Part shown: positions 8,403-15,232 of the stretch, one piece after another
Layout of the letters: each line of letters opens with the position of its first letter
Position numbering within the stretch: position 1 is the first letter of the stretch
Assembly (NCBI GenBank): GCA_035640715.1
Contig: DASQVO010000322.1
Span: 1-15,232 of the forward strand
DNA length: 15,232 nt
Origin: DASQVO01 sp035640715
GTDB taxonomy: Bacteria > Actinomycetota > Actinomycetes > Streptosporangiales > Streptosporangiaceae
Direction: 5' to 3'
The notes under the pieces: generated by a model
What the model saw: the letters and a program-made list of their open reading frames with translations, nothing else
What the model was told of the DNA's origin: nothing
The model's database searches: none
Made by a program: the position numbers and the translations under genes

Positions 8403-9743
8403 TCAAAGCCGATGTCCTAGAGACTGGAGGTGGCTAAATACTCCGAAGACGCCCAGTGCGAGCGGCACCGACAATGCGCGGAACGTGGTCGCGAGAAAAA
8501 GTTGCGCACGTGGCCGGCTCACGGTCTCGCCGCTGGTGAACGATTGCGCCATCCCGGCTGCCAAGATGCCGAGGCCGATCGCTGTCGCGGCGAGCGGTCC
8601 AGCCCATGCCCCGGAGGGCAGCCGCCGGGGAAGTTCAAGAGCCAGGGCGAGCAGCCCGGACGCGCCCGCTACCACGTTCGGCATGACCTCGGTGAGGTAC
8701 CGGTAGGCACCGGCGCCCAGCAGCAGCGCAAGAGACCCGGAGCCCGCCAGGGCCTGTGCATACCAATTGGGGAATGTGGCCAGCCAGGCCAGGTCCGCCG
8801 CACCTATCAGCCCCAGGAACGTGGTCCACATCGCGACCAGCATGTGCGCGCGCCGGACATAATCCGACACGGTGCCGGCTTCGGCGGTGCCACCGGCGGA
8901 CTCGAACGGTGAATAGGCGACCAGCCTGCCTATTGACTGCGGTCCCAGGCTCGCCAGGGCCAGCACAATCACCGCGATCACCGAGGCATCTTCCATCGCA
9001 TCCGCGTGCAGTGCCGAGAGCGCACCGGTTACGGCAAGACAGATGCACGCAGCAACCACCAGTGCCGCTGTCACCGTCTCCGGAACGGCGATGAGGGTAG
9101 CGAGAGACCCCGCAACCGCGCCTGCGGCGAACCCCACGGCTGATCCGTGCCCGCCCAGGAGGAATCCGCCGCCGACTGCGAGTTCGGGGACCGCCGACAG
9201 GCCCAGTGCCAGGCAGGCGGGACCGGGTATCGGCCAGTGACGGCGAGACACGACCGCAGCAAACGCAGCCGATAGCAGGCCAGCCGCGATTGACAGGCCG
9301 CTCAGTTCTCTCGGGCTTCCGTGAGCCACGCCGAACGCCGCCGCCAGCAGTGCGGCGACAAGCCACAGGGCCCCGACGACCAGTCCCGTCACCGCACGGC
9401 TGTGGGGAGTCCAGGCCCACCAACCGAGCCGCTCGGCCGCGTCACTCACTGCCTCGTCGAGGTCAAGCACGACCGGCTCGTCGGCCTCTCCCGCCGCGAT
9501 ATCCCGCAGGTAGAGCACCTGGCCGTCGGTCACGCCGGCCTGGTCGAGCGAGGCGGCCAGCGGAAGCGGCGCACGACCTGCCACGGCAAGCGACCATACC
9601 GCCGGGAAGGCAGCCTCATTCTCTTGCTCGCACAGCTCGGCCAGCGTCGCGGCGTACTCTGCGATGGGCGCTCTCGCCGGAATCATGAGATTGACACGCC
9701 GGGTCTGGCCGACGACCGTGACACGGCAATGCTGGTCGGCCAC
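8403..9743 (-). CDS. eccD: EccD, type VII secretion integral membrane channel subunit
   Basis: EccD lines the inner-membrane pore of the ESX complex. Residues about 5-81 form the ubiquitin-like (YukD) cytosolic domain: HCRVTVVGQTRRVNLMIPAR, then a helix, then LPLAASLDQAGVTDGQVLYL. An acidic linker follows, then 11 hydrophobic segments from about residue 117 to the C-terminus, the number expected for EccD. I chose GTG 9743 (446 residues) because the protein then begins VADQHCRVTVVG, as family members do, and because G-rich GGGGCGG (9747-9753) sits just upstream. The frame is open back to 9860, but the extra 39 residues are unlike the family and would overlap the WXG100 gene. Spacing is 31 bases from that gene and six bases to the beta-helix/AAA+ gene, so it is operonic. 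In other ESX systems EccD works with EccB, EccC and EccE; EccB and EccE are not in this window. Confidence 0.95.
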   Translation of the reverse strand: MADQHCRVTVVGQTRRVNLMIPARAPIAEYAATLAELCEQENEAAFPAVWSLAVAGRAPLPLAASLDQAGVTDGQVLYLRDIAAGEADEPVVLDLDEAVSDAAERLGWWAWTPHSRAVTGLVVGALWLVAALLAAAFGVAHGSPRELSGLSIAAGLLSAAFAAVVSRRHWPIPGPACLALGLSAVPELAVGGGFLLGGHGSAVGFAAGAVAGSLATLIAVPETVTAALVVAACICLAVTGALSALHADAMEDASVIAVIVLALASLGPQSIGRLVAYSPFESAGGTAEAGTVSDYVRRAHMLVAMWTTFLGLIGAADLAWLATFPNWYAQALAGSGSLALLLGAGAYRYLTEVMPNVVAGASGLLALALELPRRLPSGAWAGPLAATAIGLGILAAGMAQSFTSGETVSRPRAQLFLATTFRALSVPLALGVFGVFSHLQSLGHRL

Positions 9744-9774
9744 AATCCGCCCCAAGTCGACGTCAGCCGCGCGG

Positions 9775-10086
9775 TCAGCTCTGCCAGGTGCGGGTGTTGG
9801 CCCACTCCGCGTCGCTGTAGTTGCTCCAGTTGACGCCCATGGCATAGGCAATCTGGCCAAGGACCCCGTCCGGTGCGAAGAGGCCCGCGGCGGCGATGTT
9901 CCACTCGTTCTGCAGGCCCTCGTAGTAACCCGCGGCGCTGCCCTTCCAGGTGCTCTTCAGTGGCTCAAGCTGACCCGCGAGAGCACTGAGTTCATCTGCG
10001 ATCGCAGCAGCCTGAGCGTTGAGCTGAGCCCCAACGTCTTGGAGTGACTGTGGAACGGCAATCGATGTCGATCCGACATCAGGCAT
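9775..10086 (-). CDS. WXG100 family secreted protein (second of the pair)
   Basis: A 103-residue helical hairpin protein of the EsxA/EsxB (WXG100) family. These are small substrates exported by the type VII system, usually as a heterodimer with a neighbour-encoded partner. The turn motif is WKG at 47-49, about mid-protein as expected, with amphipathic helices on both sides. The C-terminal part contains Y-S-D-A-E (90-94), which matches the Y-x-x-x-D/E export signal recognised by the third ATPase domain of EccC. The ATG at 10086 is supported by GGGAGAA (10094-10100) seven bases upstream. The gene follows the first WXG100 gene after 55 bases and precedes eccD by 31. There is no cysteine and no classical signal peptide. 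Which of the pair is the EsxA-like or EsxB-like member cannot be decided, since both carry the signal. Confidence 0.95.
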   Translation of the reverse strand: MPDVGSTSIAVPQSLQDVGAQLNAQAAAIADELSALAGQLEPLKSTWKGSAAGYYEGLQNEWNIAAAGLFAPDGVLGQIAYAMGVNWSNYSDAEWANTRTWQS

Positions 10087-10141
10087 CAGAGAATTCTCCC
10101 TCGTGTCGACGAACAGAAGGCAAGCTATGCACGAGCGATGT

Positions 10142-10504
10142 TCAGCTGAAATTCGCTCCGGGGATAGCCCCGTTCACCTTCTGAAGATTGCTGATGTTCT
10201 GCTGCTCGGCGTCCGTGTAGTTCACGTAGTTGCCGCGCAAGCCGCTCGCGATATCCGTCAGCGCGTTGTTGAGCATCTGCGCGAAGACATCATAGTCGTT
10301 CATCAGCGACTGGAACGCCGTGGCGGCAATGCCCTGCCACCCTGCCTCGAATGATTGGACGTAGCCTTTGAGCGCAGCCAACTGATCGGCGATCTCGTTC
10401 GCCGTGTTGGTGGCCGCCGCAGCCGCCGCAGAGATATCGTCCGGCGTCACACTGTAGTCGCCGCTCGAGGTCGTACCCGTATTCCCATCCGGCGTCGCGG
10501 ACAT
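10142..10504 (-). CDS. WXG100 family secreted protein (first of the pair)
   Basis: A 120-residue WXG100 protein. It has a Ser/Thr/Gly-rich N-terminal extension (about residues 2-18), a first helix (about 22-52), the turn WQG at 56-58, a second helix, then Y-T-D-A-E (96-100) as a Y-x-x-x-E export signal. A further 20 residues end in GAIPGANFS. It is a little longer than the usual ~100 residues because of both extensions. The frame is open to 10543, but ATG 10504 was chosen because a strong ribosome site (GAGGAGG, 10508-10514) sits directly before it. It is probably the first gene of the operon and the likely dimer partner of the following WXG100 protein. The two share little sequence beyond the W-x-G turn and the YxDAE element, which fits a heterodimer better than a recent duplication (inference). 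Confidence 0.95.
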   Translation of the reverse strand: MSATPDGNTGTTSSGDYSVTPDDISAAAAAATNTANEIADQLAALKGYVQSFEAGWQGIAATAFQSLMNDYDVFAQMLNNALTDIASGLRGNYVNYTDAEQQNISNLQKVNGAIPGANFS

Positions 10505-10739
10505 GATCCTCCTCACCAGATTGTAAAGCTGCCCCGAGATCAACCACGAGGACCTCGGATCTGTGTCGCACTGCAGACAGGGCAGGCAGACGCTACGTCC
10601 CCGCGTCGCGTACGTTATTGTTCACGATCGAGCCGGGACGGCTCCAGTCCCCGTTCGGGTGTCCCCCATCCTGGCGGAACCAGTCACCGCTCCTGATAAG
10701 GGCCGGCCCCGCGAGATCCGCGGTGATCTTTTCCTGCGC
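10505..10739 (-). other. Non-coding gap before the WXG100/ecc operon, likely promoter region
   Basis: These 235 bases separate the stop of the giant protein gene from the first WXG100 gene, the largest gap in the minus-strand run, and hold no convincing gene on either strand. A -10-like TACAAT (10520-10525, minus strand) lies close to the ribosome site, but no good -35 element sits 16-18 bases upstream. An imperfect palindrome, CGAGG-A-CCTCG (10547-10557), could be an operator half-site pair. A short hairpin, CCGCG/CGCGG with a five-base loop (10709-10723), has no T-run after it on the minus strand, so it is at best a weak terminator. The gap is the best place for an operon promoter, but no single site is secure. 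Confidence 0.4.
10508..10514 (-). promoter_or_regulatory. Strong ribosome binding site of the first WXG100 gene
   Basis: GAGGAGG on the minus strand, three bases before ATG 10504, is close to a perfect anti-16S match. It decides the start of this gene against the longer open frame from 10543. Its strength fits a highly expressed small substrate gene. Confidence 0.8.
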
Positions 10740-13700
10740 CTACACGTGCGGGTCCTCCGACGCCGGCGCCGGGAAATGCCACCCCGACGGCGTCTCAACC
10801 CCGCCGAGCTCACTCTCCTCCCGGACCGGACTCCGCGACGGACCCTCACCCAGCCCGCTAACAGGAGGCCGGCTGCCAGAGTCAGCCCCGCCGGACGCCT
10901 CGCCATGCTCATCCGGAGAACGGTTTCCTCGCACGGCGTCCGTGAGAGCCTGGTACCCGGTCGGGACATCACCGGGCTGCGGCGCCTGCCGCCGGGGCCG
11001 GTCGGCGCCGAACCTCGCCGGATCCTGCTCCAGCATCTTGTAGGAGCCGTATTCCGCCAGGCCGTCGAACGCCTCCTGCTTGAAGGCCTGGCCGAGGAGC
11101 GGACCGCTCTTGCCCAGCGGGCCGTCCTCACCCAGCGACATCTTCGTGAACCGCTGCCGCCACTGCGCCCGCTCCTGCGACACGTCGGGCTTCAGGTAGG
11201 GTTCGCTGACCCGGCCCCACACGGTATCCGCCGCCCCGGCCCGCCGGTAGGTGCCGGTGATGTTCGCGGTCTGGATGTCCTGGTGCATCGCGAACGCGTC
11301 CACCTGCGTGTCACCGCCCCACCGGTTCCCCGCCCACTGCTGCAGGTAATGCTGGGCGGCGACCAGGGACTTGCCGGACTCCGTGTAGTCGATCAGCACC
11401 ACGTTCCGGCCCGGCTCAATATGCCCCAGGAACTCATCGAAATGAGCGTTGAGCATCTCCTGCTGCTCGTGCGTGAGGCCCGGGACAGGGCGGCCGTCCT
11501 CATCAACCAGGGCACGGGACAGGATCGATCCCGGGTCAGAGGGGCCGGGCCGGAACGACGACAGCGGAACCGAAGCCGCCGTGTGGCCCTTCGCCTGCAG
11601 GCTGGCCACTACCGCCGCCGGGCTCCGCCCGAGCCCGACGTACACGTACTGGTCCGGCGGGTAGTTCTCAGTGATGTGGTCGGCCAGGTCGTTGACCGCG
11701 TCGGCCACCTGCTCCTGCTCGCGCAGGTTCGCCTCATAAGCCCGGTTCTGCAAGGCGGCGACGAAACGGTGGGCCTCGTGGATGTCATACACGTCCACCG
11801 CACGGCCAGCCCCGGCATCAGAGCCGCCATACAGGTAGTCGTTGATCGCCGCCCCTACGCCTCCCTCCGGGTTCGGAACGCCCTGGTCCTCCAGCCAGTT
11901 CCGGACCATCCCGGGAGTCAGGCCGACCGTCGTGTCATCGTCCTGGCGCAGGCGCACCACTTCTGAAGGCTGGTGAGGCACGAACTTCATCTCGGTGACC
12001 CCGGGATGAAGCCCCGGCAGCACCCAGTGGCCATCCTTCTCCTTCTGAGGACGGTAGGAGGCGATAATCTCCGCCGGCGACCTGTCGGGAGCATCATGCC
12101 AGACCTCACCGTCATCACTGACAGACCCGGTCTCGGGGTCCCCATCCGGCCGGGACACCAGCCCGCCACCAGCCGACGGGAGCGGCGCCTTCAGCCCGCC
12201 GTCATCGCGCGCACCGCCCGCCTCTGGCACGCGCGTCCCCGATGCCTCCGCTTCCGTCTCCTCCGCGATAGGCTCCAGCCGCTCCGGAGCCTGTCCCCGC
12301 AGGCGGCCCGGCAGGCCCTGGCCATCCGCACCCCGCACCGCAGACGGCACGCGCCCCGCGGACACGCCAGAGACACCGCCGCCCGCACGGATACCCGGCG
12401 CGCCGCCATCACCCGCGGAACCGCCGCCGGCACGCTGCGCAGGCGGCGCCACGCCGGCACGCTGCGCAGGCGGCGCCACGCCGGCATGCTGCGCAGGCGG
12501 AGCGGGCCGGCTGCCGCCCGCCGCCGGCGCCTTCGGCCCGCTGCTGTTGTCACGCGCACCGCCCGCAGCACCCTGAGCCGGAGTCATCGCGTTCGGGAAA
12601 CGATCGGTAAGGGCACCGCGCACGTTCTCCGGCAGGCGCTGCCAATCCGCGGCCAGCTGAGTCACGCGGTCAGCGGCGGAATCCGGAAAAGTACCGAGGA
12701 AGTGACTGATGGCCGCTTCCCACGCGACGGGACGCGAAGCCTCGGGCAGCCGGTCGATCGTGCGGGCCGCGCCAGGCAGGTAGATGGTATTCGGGTGAGT
12801 GATCGCATCCCGGTGCAGGCTGGTGACCGCCCCCACGACCGCATCGGCGATCACATGCGGGGGCGCGTGCTCCGGAACCGCCTCCGGGGAAGCGGAGCCG
12901 GCATGAGACGCCCCGCCCGGCCGGGGCGGAAGCCAGCTACGGCCGGACACGACTCCGATGGCATCCTCGGGAATCTCCGGCAAGTCCTTACCCCGACGCA
13001 CGCCGAGTGCATCGGCGAGATCCTGCCAGCGAACTGCAGAAGGCCCGGTGCGGACCAGCACCTCAGTCCTGACGGCGCGGTCCGAAGCGTCGCGGTTAAC
13101 CTCGTCGTGGTCGGCAGCATTGACCTGGCCAAGCGTCCCCCGGCCCCCGCTCTTCATGAGCCCGAGGCTGGAGTACGGCTCGCGGTAATTCCCGCGCAGC
13201 ACCTCCAGGTCCGCACGCGTACCCCGCGAGCCCGCCGCAGCCGATATCGCAGCGTTCGACGGCCGGGTGTATTCCCTGATGAGGGCATAGCCAGGCTCGC
13301 TGTCAGCGGCGGCCTGCGCGGCCCTGGCCAGTCCCCCCGGCCTGGCCATGTCATTGTCACCGTCGGAATAAACGCCGCCGAACCGGTTCAGGATCTCAAG
13401 CCGGGCCAGATCGCTGGCAGACGCCCAGCCCACCGGATTGCCGCGCGCCCGCTCAGTGCGCGCCGGGCCGTCCAGCGTCATCGGATGATCAGCGCTGAAG
13501 ACCTCATCGATATTGACCAGCCGGATCCCGTTCCCCCTGGCCCAGTTCACCATCTCCCCCACCTGGCTGGCCCGGGTCCCGGCCGGGGCAGAACCGTCCA
13601 GCGCAGCGGCGATTTCACCGCGCGGCACATCGGTCCACGCCACGAACGTGAAATCAGGCGCGGCCGCCTTAGCCGCGGCGAGATTGTCCATGAACAGCTT

Positions 13701-15232
13701 GCGGCTACCACCGTCATCGTAGAGCGGGCCGCCGAACCAGATGGAATGCGCGATGTGGGGGACTCTCTGAGTCTTCGGGAACATGCTCGGTCCGCTGTTA
13801 CGCGGCACGCTTCGTCCCGAGCTGACCGGGCCTTTCCGTAGTGCCCCGGGACGCAGGTCAGCCGCGGAAACCACGGGCCCGCGGACCATGTCCATCCGAT
13901 CGAAGAACGCCGCCCGCTGCCCCGCGTGCAGTTCCCTGAAGTCGTAGCCCGCGAGAAACGCCGGCCCCGCCGGGGCCTGCCTGACCCCGAACGGATCGGG
14001 ACCCATCACGTCCTCGTGCCCATCCGGCACCGCGGGCCTCCGCCGCCCGGCCAGGATCGCCGCCACCTCAGCATGACCATCTCCGGCCACAGCCCCATCA
14101 CTGCCAGACTCAGACCCGCTGTCCGCAGGGCTCGACCCGTGGCCGTGGGCCTCATCGCCGCCGGAAGCCAGACTTGCATGACCACTCAGGCCATCACCCT
14201 GCCCAGGCAGGTCCTCCGCCTGGTGCCCTCGAAACGAGTCATTGAACGCAGGCTCCGGTGCGGCGGCGGCCTCCGAGACCGTCGGCCCCGCGTTCTCCAG
14301 CTCCTCGATGGTCCCGTGGCCGGGTTCGTGGACCGCACCGGATCCGCCATCGGCGGAAAGTCGCACGGCATCAGGCTCCACCTGCGGGTCCGGGTCGGAC
14401 GCGAAGCCTGCGCCGCCGGCCCGGGCCTCAGTGCCTGGCCCGGAACCGGTCACCGCGGGGCTGTCAGGGCCAAGCTCATCCAGCCGACCGCCAACCTGAA
14501 TGGTTTCGTATTCGGCGACGGAGGGAGCGGCGGGCGCGTGCGGAGATGGCTCCTGGCCCGCAGCCGTTCCCGTCCCCGCCTCTCGTGCTGGTGCCGGCTC
14601 TAGCCCGAAGAATGCGGGCCGCAGCGAACGGCCGACGACCAGGCCGTGGTCGGCGGCCGGGAGCATCTCCCCGTGCGAACGGGTCGGCAGCTGATCGTCG
14701 CCGATCTCGGCGAAGCCGGGGCCATCCGGAGCCGCCTCCCCCGTCCCCGGCGTATCCCCGGTCGCGATGGACGGGCGGCTCTCACGCACCGCGTCACCCA
14801 GTGCCGCGTACCCGGTCGCGGCATCACCGGCCTGGCCGGTGTCCCGCCGTGGCCGGTCGGTGGCGAACGTCGCCGGATCCTGCTCCAGGATCTTGTACGA
14901 GCCGAACTCGGACAGATTGTCGAAGGACTCCTCCTTGAGGGCATGCCCCAGCAGGGGGCCGTTCTCGCCCAGTACGCCGTCTGGGCCCAGCGAGAGCAGG
15001 GTGAACCGCTGCTGCCACTGCGCGCGCTGCTGCGCGACCTCCGGCCCCTCGGGGAACTGGCCCGGCATAGGCATCAGTGCATATTCAGGCACCGCGATCC
15101 GCTGATAGGTGGCCGTGATATTCGCGGTCTGGATGTCCTGGTGCAGCGCGAGCGCGTGGATCTCGGTCCCGCCACCGAATCGTTCGGCGGCATATTGCTG
15201 GAGGTAGTACTGGGCGGCCACCAGCGAGAGGC
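10740..15232 (-). CDS. Giant multidomain toxin/effector-like protein: TcdA/TcdB-type glycosyltransferase between two copies of a PRTase-like domain (open at right edge)
   Basis: At least 1496 residues are visible; the N-terminus lies beyond 15232. The GTG at 15221 is not the start, because the frame stays open to the edge and the last codons (LSL) match the internal repeat. Residues are numbered from that GTG. 1-150: C-terminal part of repeat domain copy 1. 150-480: acidic, Gly/Ser/Pro-rich linker. 484 to about 775: GT-A glycosyltransferase like large clostridial toxins and Gly_transf_sug proteins, with PHIAHSIWFGG (488-498), ASDLARLEILNRFGGVY (602-618) and metal/UDP-sugar motif DGDND (620-624, bases 13350-13364). 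790-880: helical segment. 885-1040: Ala/Pro/Gly-rich linker. 1183-1436: repeat domain copy 2, with VYVGLGRSPAAV (1193-1204) and NVVLIDYTESGKSL (1273-1286) recalling a phosphoribosyltransferase PRPP loop. No membrane helix is visible. A role as a type VII substrate modifying target proteins is inferred from domain type and position, not shown. Confidence 0.88.
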   Translation of the reverse strand, partial: LSLVAAQYYLQQYAAERFGGGTEIHALALHQDIQTANITATYQRIAVPEYALMPMPGQFPEGPEVAQQRAQWQQRFTLLSLGPDGVLGENGPLLGHALKEESFDNLSEFGSYKILEQDPATFATDRPRRDTGQAGDAATGYAALGDAVRESRPSIATGDTPGTGEAAPDGPGFAEIGDDQLPTRSHGEMLPAADHGLVVGRSLRPAFFGLEPAPAREAGTGTAAGQEPSPHAPAAPSVAEYETIQVGGRLDELGPDSPAVTGSGPGTEARAGGAGFASDPDPQVEPDAVRLSADGGSGAVHEPGHGTIEELENAGPTVSEAAAAPEPAFNDSFRGHQAEDLPGQGDGLSGHASLASGGDEAHGHGSSPADSGSESGSDGAVAGDGHAEVAAILAGRRRPAVPDGHEDVMGPDPFGVRQAPAGPAFLAGYDFRELHAGQRAAFFDRMDMVRGPVVSAADLRPGALRKGPVSSGRSVPRNSGPSMFPKTQRVPHIAHSIWFGGPLYDDGGSRKLFMDNLAAAKAAAPDFTFVAWTDVPRGEIAAALDGSAPAGTRASQVGEMVNWARGNGIRLVNIDEVFSADHPMTLDGPARTERARGNPVGWASASDLARLEILNRFGGVYSDGDNDMARPGGLARAAQAAADSEPGYALIREYTRPSNAAISAAAGSRGTRADLEVLRGNYREPYSSLGLMKSGGRGTLGQVNAADHDEVNRDASDRAVRTEVLVRTGPSAVRWQDLADALGVRRGKDLPEIPEDAIGVVSGRSWLPPRPGGASHAGSASPEAVPEHAPPHVIADAVVGAVTSLHRDAITHPNTIYLPGAARTIDRLPEASRPVAWEAAISHFLGTFPDSAADRVTQLAADWQRLPENVRGALTDRFPNAMTPAQGAAGGARDNSSGPKAPAAGGSRPAPPAQHAGVAPPAQRAGVAPPAQRAGGGSAGDGGAPGIRAGGGVSGVSAGRVPSAVRGADGQGLPGRLRGQAPERLEPIAEETEAEASGTRVPEAGGARDDGGLKAPLPSAGGGLVSRPDGDPETGSVSDDGEVWHDAPDRSPAEIIASYRPQKEKDGHWVLPGLHPGVTEMKFVPHQPSEVVRLRQDDDTTVGLTPGMVRNWLEDQGVPNPEGGVGAAINDYLYGGSDAGAGRAVDVYDIHEAHRFVAALQNRAYEANLREQEQVADAVNDLADHITENYPPDQYVYVGLGRSPAAVVASLQAKGHTAASVPLSSFRPGPSDPGSILSRALVDEDGRPVPGLTHEQQEMLNAHFDEFLGHIEPGRNVVLIDYTESGKSLVAAQHYLQQWAGNRWGGDTQVDAFAMHQDIQTANITGTYRRAGAADTVWGRVSEPYLKPDVSQERAQWRQRFTKMSLGEDGPLGKSGPLLGQAFKQEAFDGLAEYGSYKMLEQDPARFGADRPRRQAPQPGDVPTGYQALTDAVRGNRSPDEHGEASGGADSGSRPPVSGLGEGPSRSPVREESELGGVETPSGWHFPAPASEDPHV
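10914..11372 (-). repeat. Second copy of a repeated protein domain (C-terminal copy in the giant protein)
   Basis: Residues 1284-1436 of the giant protein align almost without gaps with residues -2 to about 150 (bases 14772-15230). Shared blocks are LVAAQxYLQQ, HQDIQTANIT, RAQWxQRFTxxSLG, a GPLLG block with Lys/Gln-Glu, EYGSYKMLEQDPARF against EFGSYKILEQDPATF, and RPRR. DNA identity stays high in places, for example around 11256-11285 against 15116-15145. This copy keeps the upstream half of the domain (from about base 11675), so it shows the full fold. Confidence 0.9.
12431..12500 (-). repeat. 27-base in-frame tandem repeat in the Ala/Pro linker
   Basis: Two identical 27-base units (12431-12457 and 12458-12484) and 16 bases of a third (12485-12500, one change) encode successive PPAQ(H/R)AGVA units in the linker after the glycosyltransferase part of the giant protein. 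They read in frame, so copy-number change would only alter linker length. Confidence 0.9.
14772..15232 (-). repeat. First copy of the repeated domain (cut by the right edge)
   Basis: This is the C-terminal part of the domain described for bases 10914-11372, placed before the glycosyltransferase domain. It has HQDIQTANITATY, RAQWQQRF and GSYKILEQDPATF. The PRPP-loop-like half of this copy would lie past base 15232, so whether this copy keeps the motif cannot be seen. Confidence 0.9.

Noticed and set aside
9744..9860. N-terminal extension of eccD to 9860
   Set aside because: It would overlap the WXG100 gene, and the added residues do not look like EccD, whose family start aligns with the GTG at 9743.
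10520..10525. TACAAT as a firm -10 promoter element
   Set aside because: No acceptable -35 hexamer lies at 16-18 bases, and the site is very close to the ribosome binding site, so it is kept only as a weak hint.
10709..10723. Hairpin after the giant protein gene as an intrinsic terminator
   Set aside because: The stem is only five base pairs and no T-run follows it on the minus strand.
11363..11404. ESGKS in the giant protein read as a P-loop ATP site
   Set aside because: The required glycine four to five residues before GKS is absent. The strand-acid-loop context fits a PRPP-type loop better.
12431..12500. Short direct repeats as a CRISPR array
   Set aside because: The units are contiguous, without spacers, and keep the reading frame of a Pro/Ala linker. 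The 24-base repeat at 1267-1320 is the same kind of case.
10563..13841. Long plus-strand open frames (467 and 622 residues) opposite the giant protein gene
   Set aside because: Their translations are Arg/Pro/His-rich with no domain pattern, while the minus strand carries clear conserved motifs. They are antisense shadows of GC-rich codon bias.

Overview
The window is GC-rich DNA with strongly biased codon use and GTG as well as ATG starts. Together with a textbook actinobacterial type VII (ESX) secretion gene set, this points to a high-GC actinomycete. Genus cannot be fixed from the sequence. Mycobacterial PE/PPE genes are not seen, so a Streptomyces-, Frankia- or Streptosporangium-like filamentous actinomycete is more likely than a mycobacterium (inference).

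Layout. Bases 1-131 hold the C-terminal end of a plus-strand gene that starts outside the window. A plus-strand DUF1275/YoaK-type membrane protein gene follows (288-797). Its C-terminus is missing and is replaced in frame by about 19 residues that look like the end of a TenA/thiaminase-II protein, so it is probably a deletion scar. From 862 to the right edge everything reads on the minus strand. In transcription order: a giant multidomain protein (enters from beyond 15232, ends 10740); a 235-base non-coding gap; two WXG100 proteins (10504-10142 and 10086-9775); EccD (9743-8403); a beta-helix/AAA+ fusion that takes the place of EccA (8396-5730); the three-ATPase-domain EccC (5733-1684); and a single-pass membrane protein with a four-cysteine outer domain (1635-862). 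Spacing from the first WXG100 gene to the last gene is short (55, 31 and 6 bases, a 4-base ATGA overlap, then 48 bases), so these six genes are very probably one operon.

How they work together. EccC is the motor and substrate receptor, and EccD is the 11-helix channel subunit with a ubiquitin-like cytosolic domain. The two WXG100 proteins are the small substrates, each with a W-x-G turn and a Y-x-x-x-E export signal. The AAA+ fusion is the likely EccA-type chaperone. EccB, EccE and a mycosin protease are not in the window and may lie beyond the right edge.

The most striking gene is the giant protein upstream of the secretion operon. It carries a glycosyltransferase domain of the large clostridial toxin type (TcdA/TcdB-like, IPH-like and IWFGG motifs, DGDND metal site). 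This domain is flanked on both sides by copies of a second domain whose one fully visible copy looks like a degenerate phosphoribosyltransferase. No separate small immunity gene follows it. It is a strong candidate for a toxin or effector that uses this ESX system. The export link is inferred from position only.
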